Source: an uncultured Oscillospiraceae bacterium (GTDB taxonomy: Bacteria; Bacillota; Clostridia; Oscillospirales; Ruminococcaceae). From it: a stretch of 51,178 bases of DNA. Shown one piece after another: positions 7,442 to 14,724 of the stretch. Below the pieces are notes generated by a model, which saw nothing but the letters and a program-made list of their open reading frames with translations, made no database searches and was not told the DNA's origin. A program made the translations under genes and the position numbers. Numbering within the stretch: the first letter of the stretch is position 1; each line of letters starts with the position of its first letter. The stretch is from contig URGV01000013.1 in the NCBI GenBank assembly GCA_900547455.1, forward strand, positions 1 to 51,178, written 5' to 3'.

Positions 7442-8222
7442 ACAATCCCAGAATCACCTGGGCAATCTTAAAATACATGATGAGCGCAAAGGCGTCCACG
7501 ATTGTGGTGATCAGCGGCGCCGCCATGATTGCCGGGTCCCAGCGCAGCACGCCCGCCAGCAGTGGCAGCATAGCGCCAACCGCCTTCGCCATCACTACAG
7601 TCAGTAGCATCGCCAGCGACACAGTCAGCGCAATCCCTGCCGAGTGCGGGGTGGTCAGCAGCAGGCGGAAAAAGTTGACCGCACTCAAAGCCGCTCCGGC
7701 CAGAACGCCGACCCGTATCTCTTTCCACAACACCTGGATGAGGTTGCGGAAACCGATCTCTCCCATCGTCATCGCACGGATGATGATGGTGCTGCTCTGC
7801 GAGCCCGCGTTGCCGCCGGTATCGGTCAGCATGGGGATGAAGGTGACCAGCATCGGCACCGCCGCGAAGGCGCTCTCGTATCGCGCCAGAATCCCTCCGG
7901 TAATCATCCCCGAAATCATCAGCGCCATCAGCCAGAAAATCCGGCTTTTGGCCAACGCTGCCGCGCTGCTGCTCAGGTACCCAGTCCTGCTCTCCTGTTC
8001 GGTGCAGGCACAGATTTGTTCCGCTTTGTCCGGCTCCATCTTGCAGGCCACCGCAAAGCGCAGCTGCTCATCCTGCCGAGCCAGCCAGCGGGAAGCCTGC
8101 TGCGGCTCCATCTCTGTCAGGCGCTGGCCAATCGTGTGGTAATCTCTCTCCTGGACCAGCATCTCCAGGTCCTTCTCAAACAGGTTCATTCCATTGGCTG
8201 TCATCAAAATCATCTTTTTCAT
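7440..8222 (-). CDS. mgtE: MgtE-type magnesium transporter lacking CBS domains
   Basis: A 260-residue membrane protein. Residues 1-75 look like a shortened MgtE N-domain of helices. About 90-260 hold five membrane segments with the MgtE signature TDTGGNAGSQSST and the channel aspartate in TTIVDAFALIMYF. Full-length MgtE is about 450 residues and has two CBS domains that close the channel when magnesium is bound; these are absent, so gating must differ. The ATG at 8222 has AAAGGAGGAG upstream. Upstream in-frame starts fall inside a terminator hairpin and are rejected. Expression is probably controlled in the 270-base leader. Divalent specificity (Mg, possibly Co or Ni) is inferred from the family. 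Confidence 0.88.
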   Translation of the reverse strand: MKKMILMTANGMNLFEKDLEMLVQERDYHTIGQRLTEMEPQQASRWLARQDEQLRFAVACKMEPDKAEQICACTEQESRTGYLSSSAAALAKSRIFWLMALMISGMITGGILARYESAFAAVPMLVTFIPMLTDTGGNAGSQSSTIIIRAMTMGEIGFRNLIQVLWKEIRVGVLAGAALSAVNFFRLLLTTPHSAGIALTVSLAMLLTVVMAKAVGAMLPLLAGVLRWDPAIMAAPLITTIVDAFALIMYFKIAQVILGL

Positions 8223-8270
8223 CGTTTGCTCCTCCTTTACTGTCATGTTGCAGACAGCAAAGTACAGCCC

Positions 8271-8311
8271 AAACAAAAACCGTGCCACGGCATTTTGCTG
8301 CTGTGACACGG
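8271..8311 (-). terminator. Intrinsic terminator inside the mgtE leader
   Basis: On the minus strand CCGTGTCAC (8303-8311) pairs with GTGGCACGG (8280-8288), nine pairs with one G-U, and is followed directly by TTTTTGTTT (8271-8279). It lies downstream of the promoter at 8502-8530 and upstream of the mgtE start, so it would end transcripts before the gene unless prevented. The 5' arm (8301-8307) can also pair with 8364-8370. Confidence 0.75.
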
Positions 8312-8345
8312 CGGTTTCCATTTTGACGGCGCGAGAACAAAGCCC

Positions 8346-8441
8346 TTACTGGATCATCACAAGATCACAGGCAGGAAAATCCGGCGCGCAAAAACAGAGA
8401 CCGCTCCTTTGTTTGATTGTACTTATACTGCAGTCGTCCAC
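8346..8441 (-). CDS. Leader peptide in the mgtE 5' region
   Basis: A 31-codon frame starting with GTG at 8441 behind a strong GGGAGG site with about 8-base spacing and ending in TAA at 8346. The product begins VDDCSISTIKQ and carries five cysteines (D-D-C, LCFCAPDF, PACDL). It lies entirely inside the transcript expected from the promoter at 8502-8530 and ends 35 bases before the terminator stem. A part of its last third (8364-8370) is complementary to the terminator 5' arm, the arrangement expected for translation-coupled attenuation. No similarity to a known peptide is claimed. Confidence 0.5.
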   Translation of the reverse strand: MDDCSISTIKQRSGLCFCAPDFPACDLVMIQ

Positions 8442-8501
8442 CGTTTTTTCCTCCCTTCGTAAAATCTGTTTTTTATCTGCCACCTCTTTGATGGCCCTTT
8501 T

Positions 8502-8530
8502 ATTATAACCGTCTGATTCCAGTTTGGCAA
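8502..8530 (-). promoter_or_regulatory. Promoter of the mgtE transcript
   Basis: TTGCCA (8525-8530), 17-bp spacer, TATAAT (8502-8507) on the minus strand, giving a leader of about 270 bases. Between this promoter and the degV stop at 8629 the sequence is AT-rich and nothing further is seen. Confidence 0.82.
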
Positions 8531-8628
8531 GCCATTTTTTATGAAAAAACTTTAAATTTTGCTTTTTTCGTCTTATTTTACCAGATAATCGATTTTTTTA
8601 TGCTATTATCTCACGATATCGCCGATTA

Positions 8629-9501
8629 TCACTTGCTTTCGCCCATAAAGCTCAGTGCCAGCGCACCCGGACCCGCGTGGGAACCGATGACCGGGCCGAT
8701 GTGGTTGATCATCGCCTTTACGATGCCGAATTTTTCCTTCACCAGCTGCGCCAGATACTGCGCCTCCTCCAGGCAATCGCCGTGGGTGATGTACACCTTG
8801 TCGTTCTGCTTTAAGAAAGCGCCCGCATGCTCCTCCATGTACTTGACCAGCGCCTGAATCGACTGCTTTCTTCCGCGCACCTTGGCAATCGGAACCAGGT
8901 TGCCGGTATCGTCCAGCTTGAGGATTGGCTTGATACCGATGGCGCTTCCCAAAAAGGCGGTGGTACGGGAGACCCTTCCGCCGCGGTACAGGTGGTTGAG
9001 GTCATCCACCGTGGCATACAGGCAAAAGTGTGGGATGTTCTCTTTGACCCAGTGCGCGGCCTCGGCCAGGGTTCTGCCTGCTTTGCGCATCTGCGCCACC
9101 TTGTCGACCACCATTCCTTCGGCCAGGGTGCCGACCAGGGTATCGATGACGGTAATAGTGCGCTCCGGGAACTCCTCCATCAGCTCCTGCGCTGCCATTT
9201 TGGCGCTGTTGTAGCTGCCGCTGACCGCGCTGGTCAGCGCCAGGTGCAGGATGTCCTTGCCCTGCTCCAGATAGGAGCGGAACTTCTGAATCGCCTGGTC
9301 CGGATTGACCTGCTGGGTTTTGGGCAGAGCTCCAGCCCGCATCTTTGCGTAAAACTCCTCGACGTCCAACCGCTCCCCATCCGGACCATAAGTCACGCCG
9401 TCGATGGTATAGTAAAGCGACAGGATGCCAATCTCGTTTTCCTGTATAAATTCCTCTGGCAGATCCGCCGCATTTTCCGTTGTAATCACAAAGTTTGTCA
9501 T
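8629..9501 (-). CDS. DegV/FakB-family fatty-acid-binding protein 1
   Basis: A 290-residue DegV-fold protein. Members bind a fatty acid and present it to FakA for phosphorylation. Characteristic segments are the N-terminal VITTENAADLP, the serine-rich TSAVSGSYNSA loop, the RGGRVSRTTAFLGSAIGIKPIL block and the THGD motif. The ATG at 9501 follows AAGGAGG. A paralogue lies directly upstream (9656-10531), and a FakA homologue is at 44377-46062. Differences in the loops (TSAVSGSYN here, SSGLSGTAN in the paralogue) suggest different acyl-chain preferences, which is inference. Confidence 0.88.
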   Translation of the reverse strand: MTNFVITTENAADLPEEFIQENEIGILSLYYTIDGVTYGPDGERLDVEEFYAKMRAGALPKTQQVNPDQAIQKFRSYLEQGKDILHLALTSAVSGSYNSAKMAAQELMEEFPERTITVIDTLVGTLAEGMVVDKVAQMRKAGRTLAEAAHWVKENIPHFCLYATVDDLNHLYRGGRVSRTTAFLGSAIGIKPILKLDDTGNLVPIAKVRGRKQSIQALVKYMEEHAGAFLKQNDKVYITHGDCLEEAQYLAQLVKEKFGIVKAMINHIGPVIGSHAGPGALALSFMGESK

Positions 9502-9547
9502 CTGACTTCCTCCTTGATGTGTTTTGTGAAACGACATTACGTCCTTT

Positions 9548-9576
9548 ATTCTACCGGAAAAAGAGGCAGAAAGCAA
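9548..9576 (-). promoter_or_regulatory. Promoter of the downstream degV gene
   Basis: TTGCTT (9571-9576), 17-bp spacer, TAGAAT (9548-9553) on the minus strand. The -35 touches the base of the preceding hairpin. Confidence 0.6.
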
Positions 9577-9610
9577 GGAAAAGATGTAACTTTCGTTACA
9601 TCTTTTCCTT
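9575..9610 (-). terminator. Terminator between the degV paralogues
   Basis: A perfect 16-bp stem (9575-9590 with 9595-9610) with, on the minus strand, a GAAA tetraloop and a T-rich 3' arm. It follows the upstream degV gene, implying separate transcription of the two copies. Confidence 0.7.
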
Positions 9611-9655
9611 ATTGCACAGATTCTTCTTTTAAAAGCTGTCAATTCTCACCGAAAA

Positions 9656-10531
9656 CTACCGGACATCGCCCAGGAAGAAAAGAGCCAGTGTGCCCGGGCC
9701 AGCGTGTGCACCGATGGTAGGACCAATGATGTTGATCAGGCACTCATCGTAGCCAAAGCGCTCCTTGACTAAGCCTGCCAGATACTTCGCGTCCTCCTCG
9801 CAGTCGCCGTGACTGATGAAGATCGGCTGTTTCTGGCTGCGGTAGCTGCCGATGTTCTGCTCCATCTTGTCCACCAGCGCCTGAATCGACTGCTTTCTGC
9901 CACGTACCTTGGAGAGCGGCACCAGCTTGCCCTCCTCGTCGACGTGCAGCACCGGCTTAATGCCGATCATGGTGCCGAGCAGAGCGGTGGTCTTGGAGAT
10001 TCTGCCGCCGCGCTGCAGATATTTTAAATCGTCAACGGTAAAGAGGTGGCAGATGTTCTGGAGATGGTCCTGCACCCACTGTGCAGTCTCCTCCATGCTC
10101 TTGCCCTCATCCTTCATGCGCAGTGCGTAATCCACCAGCAGTCCCTGTCCCAGAGAAGCGCACAGCGAGTCGATAACGATGATCTTTCTGTCCGGAAATT
10201 CCTCCTTGAGCGTCTCCGCCGCCAGGCGCGCGGCGTTTGCTGTACCGCTCAGGCCCGAAGAAAAGGCGATGTGCAGGACATCGCTGCCGGTTTCCAAAAT
10301 CTGGCGGAACAGCTTTTCGGTGTCCTCCACGCTGGCCTGCTGGGTCTTGGTCTCAGCGCCCTCCCTCATTTTCTGATAAAAAGTTTTGAGTTCCTCACTT
10401 TTGGGGCAGCCGTTGACGCCGTCCTTTCCATCAATGCTGTAATATAAACTTACCAGCGGGATCTGATGCCGCTGAACATAATCGAGCGGAAAATCGCAGG
10501 AGGTATCTGTCGAGATAACATAGGATGCCAT
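9656..10531 (-). CDS. DegV/FakB-family fatty-acid-binding protein 2
   Basis: A 291-residue DegV-fold protein with the family landmarks VISTDTSCDFP, SSGLSGTANAA, RGGRISKTTALLGTMIGIKPVL, the KVRGRKQSIQALV helix and SHGD. The ATG at 10531 is preceded by GGGAG. It is clearly a tandem paralogue of the next gene: long blocks around the RGGR and KVRGRKQSIQALV motifs are almost identical, and the C-termini (GPxIGxHAGPGxLAL) match. Each copy has its own promoter. Role is likely fatty-acid binding for a FakA-type kinase; the natural ligand cannot be read from sequence. Confidence 0.9.
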   Translation of the reverse strand: MASYVISTDTSCDFPLDYVQRHQIPLVSLYYSIDGKDGVNGCPKSEELKTFYQKMREGAETKTQQASVEDTEKLFRQILETGSDVLHIAFSSGLSGTANAARLAAETLKEEFPDRKIIVIDSLCASLGQGLLVDYALRMKDEGKSMEETAQWVQDHLQNICHLFTVDDLKYLQRGGRISKTTALLGTMIGIKPVLHVDEEGKLVPLSKVRGRKQSIQALVDKMEQNIGSYRSQKQPIFISHGDCEEDAKYLAGLVKERFGYDECLINIIGPTIGAHAGPGTLALFFLGDVR

Positions 10532-10593
10532 AGAACATTTCTCCCTTCAACAAAAATAGATAATCGGCCGTCGCCTGTTTTCTCTATTTCTTT

Positions 10594-10622
10594 ATTATAC
10601 CCTAACTCCAGGGCAGATGCAA
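10594..10622 (-). promoter_or_regulatory. Promoter of the upstream degV gene
   Basis: TTGCAT (10617-10622), 17-bp spacer, TATAAT (10594-10599) on the minus strand. Confidence 0.78.
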
Positions 10623-10670
10623 TTTCTTTTCTGTTAACAATTTGGCGTTTCCGGGAGAGAAGCGGGCGGA

Positions 10671-10964
10671 TCAGCTCTTGTAAAAAGGAACCATCTCACC
10701 CACAACGCGGCCGGCAAAATAGACCATTCCAATCTGCAGCGCAAAACAGACAACCAACAGCACCGTCGAGAGCAGCTTGCTGCCGGTCAGCTTTGCGGCC
10801 CTGCGCCAATAGAGCCCGGTCACCCAGATTTCGCTGGCATAGAACAAAATAAAGAGCGGGTTGCTCTGCAGCAGCATCGCAATGTTGGAAAGTGCATATC
10901 CGATCAAAATGTAATTGACCGACACGATCAAGAGTTCCAATATTCCGGACCACCTTCTTCCCAT
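10671..10964 (-). CDS. Small membrane protein of unknown function
   Basis: A 97-residue protein, not recognised. Three hydrophobic segments are visible: about 8-31, 34-53 and 64-88, with a basic loop (WRRAAKLTGSK) between the second and third. The ATG at 10964 has GGAGG six bases upstream. It has its own promoter and stands alone between the degV pair and the divergent yebC gene. No cysteine or catalytic pattern suggests an enzyme. Confidence 0.75.
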   Translation of the reverse strand: MGRRWSGILELLIVSVNYILIGYALSNIAMLLQSNPLFILFYASEIWVTGLYWRRAAKLTGSKLLSTVLLVVCFALQIGMVYFAGRVVGEMVPFYKS

Positions 10965-11048
10965 TTCGTTTCCTCCATTCTCTTTCAGCCGGAGCATCCT
11001 TTCAATATCGACAAAACTGCCCGGTCTTTATCCGCACATTCTGGTTTT

Positions 11049-11077
11049 ATTGTATCAAAAAGGTATGGGCAATGCAA
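11049..11077 (-). promoter_or_regulatory. Promoter of the small membrane protein gene
   Basis: TTGCAT (11072-11077), 17-bp spacer, TACAAT (11049-11054) on the minus strand. Confidence 0.7.
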
Positions 11078-11138
11078 CTGCTCCCTTGATCGGCCCCTCC
11101 ATTCCCTTTTCCGTGCGGGGAGAAGGCGGAAAAAATGC

Positions 11139-11167
11139 TTGTATCATGCGGCGTTTTGTGATAAAAT
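11139..11167 (+). promoter_or_regulatory. Promoter of yebC
   Basis: TTGTAT (11139-11144), 17-bp spacer, TAAAAT (11162-11167), about 95 bases ahead of the yebC ATG. Confidence 0.65.
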
Positions 11168-11261
11168 GGTTTTGATTTCTGCTGCTGAGAAGCTGATAAA
11201 TAAAGGACTTCGGTTTCGCTGCAAGAAAACCGATAGACAATATTGAAAGGGAGTTTTTGCA

Positions 11262-12005
11262 ATGTCCGGACATTCGAAATGGAACAATATCAAGCGCAAA
11301 AAGGAAAAGACCGATGCCCAGAAGGGAAAAATCTTCACCAAGATCGGCCGTGAGATGGCGGTGGCGGTCCGTGAAGGCGGACCGGACCCGATGAACAACG
11401 GCAAGCTGCGCGACCTGATCGCAAAAGCAAAGGCCAACAACGTTCCCAACGACAACATTGACCGCATCATCAAAAAGGCTGCGGGCGAAGGCGATAAAAA
11501 CACCTACGTCGACATGGTGTACGAAGGATATGGACCGAGCGGCGTCGCTGTCATCGTCGAGGCGCTGACCGACAACAAAAACCGCACCGCCGGCGACCTG
11601 CGCCACTACTTTGACAAATGCGGCGGTAACCTGGGCCAGACCGGCTGCGTCTCCTTCCTGTTCAGCGACAAGGGCGTCATCGTCATCGACAATGAGGATG
11701 GCAAATACACCGAGGACCAGATCATGGAAGACTGCATGGAGGCTGGCGCCGAGGACTTTGAGTTCGGCGACGGCGTCATCGAGATCTCCGCTACCAGCGA
11801 CCCCAACGAGTTCCGCGCGGTGCGCGAGGCGCTGGAGGCCAAAGGCTACAGCTTTGTGGAGGCGGACATCCAGAAGGTGCCCTCCACCTACACCAAGATC
11901 GATGACCCTGAGCTGTGCGAAAAGATGCAGAAGCTCTTGGACATGCTGGACGACAACGACGACGTTCAGGAAGTCTACCACAACTGGGAGATGCCGGAAG
12001 AATAA
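11262..12005 (+). CDS. yebC: YebC/TACO1-family protein
   Basis: A 247-residue member of the YebC/PmpR/TACO1 family, described as transcriptional regulators and, for one branch, as ribosome-associated factors aiding translation of proline-rich stretches. The N-terminal signature [20 protein letters not shown] and the glycine-rich [19 protein letters not shown] segment are diagnostic. Length is typical. The ATG at 11262 has GAAAGGGAG upstream. It is monocistronic with a shared terminator downstream. Whether this copy is the DNA-binding or the ribosome-acting type cannot be decided here. Confidence 0.95.
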   Translation: MSGHSKWNNIKRKKEKTDAQKGKIFTKIGREMAVAVREGGPDPMNNGKLRDLIAKAKANNVPNDNIDRIIKKAAGEGDKNTYVDMVYEGYGPSGVAVIVEALTDNKNRTAGDLRHYFDKCGGNLGQTGCVSFLFSDKGVIVIDNEDGKYTEDQIMEDCMEAGAEDFEFGDGVIEISATSDPNEFRAVREALEAKGYSFVEADIQKVPSTYTKIDDPELCEKMQKLLDMLDDNDDVQEVYHNWEMPEE

Positions 12006-12019
12006 TCCCGGGACACAAA

Positions 12020-12058
12020 ACAGCCCGCTCCAAACCGATGGAGCGGGCTTATTTTTTT
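12020..12058. terminator. Bidirectional terminator between convergent genes
   Basis: GCCCGCTCC/GGAGCGGGC stem followed by TTATTTTTTT on the plus strand; it serves yebC and probably also the convergent surface-protein gene. Confidence 0.88.
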
Positions 12059-13484
12059 AGATGCTGCCGTCATTGTCATCCGGCTCATCCTTTTGTGTTC
12101 CCCTGATGCGAATAATCCGCACCACCTCCAGCACAACCACCGCCAAAGCCAGAAGGATAAGCAGGTAAAGCTTCCAGTCCTCTTGCTCAGTGCTGCCCTG
12201 CAGCTGCTGGGCAACGGGGGCAATCGCGTCGTAGGATGAGTCGATGGCCGGCTCATCCTGATAGAGCACTTCTTCTGTTACCGTTGTTTGGGCAGTACTG
12301 CCCAAATCCGCCTGGGAGGACCCTCCCAGGTTGCCGGAAGCAATTTCTTCTGTTTCTTCTGTTTCTTCTGTTTCTTCTGTTTCTTCTGTTTCTTCTGGCG
12401 TTTTCGCTTCTTCCTCCGCTTCGATTCCCAGCGCCTTTTTTAAAATCGCCTGGGCCTCCGGCGAGGAATCGATGATGAAGTAATTGCTGGTGTAGTTGTT
12501 TGTAGTCGTGGTGTTGTTGGAATCGCTGGTGCTGGTAGAGGAGCTCTCGGTGGTCGAGGTGCTGGTCGTGCTGCTGCTGGAGGTGCTGGTCGAATCGGAG
12601 CGTTCCGCCGATAAGGAGAGATCCCCGGCCTTTTTGCTGCCGCTGCTGCTCCCGCTTCCTCCCTGGGTATCATCTTCCGATGAAGGCTCCTCCCCTTCCG
12701 GCAGCTGAGCCCCGCCACCCGGGTTGAGATTGGAACCCTCCCCTTCGCAGGTGACCTCGTGGATCATTGCCAGATTGGCTTTAAATTCCAGTGAGCCATC
12801 CGGGCTGCCGGGGATAGGATAGCATGAAAACTGTTTGAGACGAACCTTGATGTATTTGCTGTCCGGTGCAATCGAAGCCGAGAAGGATTCATCAAAAATA
12901 TTGACATATTCGTCCGAGTACATCGTCACTTCTGCCCGGTCAACCTCCACCGATTCAAATCGCTCGCCGTCCGGCGACTGCTGGATGTCGATTCCGTACG
13001 GCACCAGCTCGTTCTCCGGCGCAGGCACTTCTTCCAGATGGTCGCCGTACAGCAAAAAGTACTGATCGTCGACGATGCAGTAGACATAGTCGGTGGTCTC
13101 GTCCAGCCAGAGCGGCAGCATCTCACCGCCCTCTGTTTCGTCCGGCATCACTCCGTAAGCCAGGTTCCCATCCGGGTAGCGAACCACAAATGACGGATAA
13201 GAGACGCGGTAGGCCGAGACGGTGACTTCCTGAACATCCTCAATCGAGTAGACGATCTCCCCATATTCTTTATAATCCTGGATGGAGAGGGCGGTGGTGT
13301 CCTCCACCGGCTTGCTGGGGAAGGACTGAAAATAGCCGTTGGCGTCCACCAGATTGTACGTCTCCCGCGTCAGGGTAGAGAGGTCGGAAGAACAGTCGTC
13401 CACAAAGCTCTCCGCGCTGTAGGGCAGCGAAAAGGCCATGCAGAACACACAAAACCAAAGGAGAAACCAAGCGGACTTTTTCAT
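12057..13484 (-). CDS. Membrane-anchored surface protein with Ser/Thr stalk
   Basis: A 475-residue protein of unknown function. It has a signal peptide (about 1-26), an acidic N-terminal domain to about residue 240 rich in tyrosine and aspartate, then a low-complexity stalk of Ser/Thr/Asn (about 265-335), an EET-repeat segment (EETEETEETEE), and a single membrane helix (about 437-460) followed by a short basic then acidic cytoplasmic tail. The topology is type I: a stalked extracellular domain held by a C-terminal anchor. The ATG at 13484 is chosen because an in-frame ATG at 13526 overlaps the -10 box. Low-complexity DNA inside includes six 9-bp repeats and two palindromes. Confidence 0.8.
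   Translation of the reverse strand: MKKSAWFLLWFCVFCMAFSLPYSAESFVDDCSSDLSTLTRETYNLVDANGYFQSFPSKPVEDTTALSIQDYKEYGEIVYSIEDVQEVTVSAYRVSYPSFVVRYPDGNLAYGVMPDETEGGEMLPLWLDETTDYVYCIVDDQYFLLYGDHLEEVPAPENELVPYGIDIQQSPDGERFESVEVDRAEVTMYSDEYVNIFDESFSASIAPDSKYIKVRLKQFSCYPIPGSPDGSLEFKANLAMIHEVTCEGEGSNLNPGGGAQLPEGEEPSSEDDTQGGSGSSSGSKKAGDLSLSAERSDSTSTSSSSTTSTSTTESSSTSTSDSNNTTTTNNYTSNYFIIDSSPEAQAILKKALGIEAEEEAKTPEETEETEETEETEETEEIASGNLGGSSQADLGSTAQTTVTEEVLYQDEPAIDSSYDAIAPVAQQLQGSTEQEDWKLYLLILLALAVVVLEVVRIIRIRGTQKDEPDDNDGSI
12287..12330. repeat. Two adjacent palindromes inside the surface-protein gene
   Basis: A perfect 20-bp palindrome TTTGGGCAGTACTGCCCAAA (12287-12306) is followed four bases later by a near-perfect 20-bp inverted repeat CCTGGGAGG-AC-CCTCCCAGG (12311-12330). 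Both fall in the segment coding for GNLGGSSQADLGSTAQ. Confidence 0.8.
12345..12398 (-). repeat. Six 9-bp tandem repeats coding EET
   Basis: The plus-strand unit TTCTTCTGT repeats nearly perfectly six times. Changes in copy number stay in frame and would alter stalk length by three residues per unit. Confidence 0.85.
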
Positions 13485-13524
13485 CTTCCTCAACCCTTTG
13501 CAATCAATTTTTTTTGATACCTTC

Positions 13525-13530
13525 ATTGTA
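13525..13530 (-). promoter_or_regulatory. Extended -10 promoter of the surface-protein gene
   Basis: TGGTACAAT on the minus strand gives an extended -10 (TACAAT, 13525-13530). No good -35 lies at 17 bp; TTGTCG is 20 bp upstream. Confidence 0.5.
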
Positions 13531-13627
13531 CCAGAAAGGGCCTAAAAATTCGACAAAAAAGGACAACTTTTTTATTTTTATCAAAATTATACGATACATT
13601 ATTATTTCTTTGTAGAGAAACACAAGA

Positions 13628-13665
13628 AAAAACGCCGCTCTGCCAAAAAAGAAGCGGCGTTTTTA
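13628..13665. terminator. Terminator after the radical SAM gene
   Basis: ACGCCGCT/AGCGGCGT stem with A/T runs on both sides, so it can act in either direction; it lies 16 bases past the minus-strand stop at 13681. Confidence 0.8.
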
Positions 13666-13680
13666 GTAAAAATCAAGCAA

Positions 13681-14631
13681 TCACTGGTTGACGCTCGGAC
13701 CGATCGGCGACAGAAATTTAAACGAGACCTGTCCCTGCTCGTCAGGCTTTTTGCGTGAACCGTCCGGATTAAAATGGAGCGCAAGCAGCCGCTCTATGAT
13801 ACTCAGCATCTGATCTTTTCCTTCCGGGAGCCAGCCCTGCACCGTCAGGCGATCCAAAACGGTGGTGTCCATAAAGAAGCAGTCCTCCACATGCAGGTTT
13901 TGCAGCAGCAGGCGCTCTTCAAACAGGATTTCCTCCTTGTCCAGCGGGACAAACTCTCCGCGCTCGATCATCTTTTCCAACGGCGTGCCCTCCCAGACCT
14001 TCAGCTTCAGCGCCCAGATACACCTGGGGTGAATGCGGTTGAGCAGGCGGGCTGTCTCGATGGCGTGCAGGTTCCGGTAGTTTTTGCCGCCCAGTCCCAA
14101 AATGATGGTGACATAGTAGCCGATACCGGCCTCGTCCAGCATCTTGAAGGCTTTGAGCATATCGAAGGAGGTGACTCCCTTGTTCATCCAAAGCAGAATC
14201 GGGTCGCTGCCGGATTCCACACCGATGTGCAGGTCACATACGCCCAGCTCCCGCAGTTCCCGCAGCTGCTCCGGTGTCTTACGCAGCACGTCGTCGATGC
14301 GGGCATACATCGAAAATTCTTTGATGTTGGGCATGAAGGTGTGGGTCATCGAGATGATTTCCTTGAGCTGTTCGCAGCTCATCACAAAGGCGTTCTCTCC
14401 CAACAGGAAAAGTCGGGTCTTGTCCGGTTCCAGCCTGCCCAGCATCCGCAGGTTCCATTCGATCTTTGCCATCGGATGAATCTGGAACTTATCCTTGGCA
14501 AAGTCGCAGAACAGACATTTGCCCCAGCTGCATCCCAGCGCCACCTCCAGGCAGGCGCAGCCCTCCTCCTGCGGCGGACGGTAAATCTCTTCATGTGTAT
14601 AGATGGTGGAATAAATTTCCTCCCGTGTCAT
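13681..14631 (-). CDS. Radical SAM protein
   Basis: A 316-residue radical SAM enzyme of unknown substrate. The cluster-binding cysteines sit in GCSWGKCLFCDF, a CX4CX2C spacing rather than the commoner CX3CX2C, known in several clostridial radical SAM groups. The glycine-rich SAM-contact segment reads VESGSD and LGLGGKN. No B12-binding domain, SPASM extension or HEAT tail is visible. The ATG at 14631 has GGAGGAGG upstream. It is transcribed alone from an extended -10 promoter. Fold assignment is firm and function is not. Confidence 0.85.
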   Translation of the reverse strand: MTREEIYSTIYTHEEIYRPPQEEGCACLEVALGCSWGKCLFCDFAKDKFQIHPMAKIEWNLRMLGRLEPDKTRLFLLGENAFVMSCEQLKEIISMTHTFMPNIKEFSMYARIDDVLRKTPEQLRELRELGVCDLHIGVESGSDPILLWMNKGVTSFDMLKAFKMLDEAGIGYYVTIILGLGGKNYRNLHAIETARLLNRIHPRCIWALKLKVWEGTPLEKMIERGEFVPLDKEEILFEERLLLQNLHVEDCFFMDTTVLDRLTVQGWLPEGKDQMLSIIERLLALHFNPDGSRKKPDEQGQVSFKFLSPIGPSVNQ

Positions 14632-14662
14632 ATTGGTGCCTCCTCCCGGTTTGCTTTTCTTC

Positions 14663-14668
14663 AGTATA
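14663..14668 (-). promoter_or_regulatory. Extended -10 promoter of the radical SAM gene
   Basis: TGGTATACT on the minus strand (TATACT at 14663-14668). The -35 region TTTCTT at 17 bp is weak. Confidence 0.5.
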
Positions 14669-14680
14669 CCATGAATGGGC

Positions 14681-14717
14681 AAAAAAGAAAATAGAGGGGA
14701 GAAATTATCCTCCCCTC
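14681..14717 (-). terminator. Terminator of the EpsG-like gene
   Basis: GAGGGGAG (14694-14701) pairs with CTCCCCTC (14710-14717); on the minus strand it is followed by TATTTTCTTTTTT. Confidence 0.85.
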
Positions 14718-14724
14718 ATCCCCG

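Noticed and set aside
8222..8500. M-box (ykoK) magnesium riboswitch before mgtE
   Set aside because: The conserved M-box core segments were not found in the leader; a uORF plus terminator explains it better.
11049..11261. Structured RNA or riboswitch before yebC
   Set aside because: Only ordinary divergent promoters were found; no conserved motif or terminator switch is visible.
12345..12398. CRISPR or phase-variation repeat tract
   Set aside because: The 9-bp unit keeps the reading frame, so it can change length but cannot switch the gene on and off.
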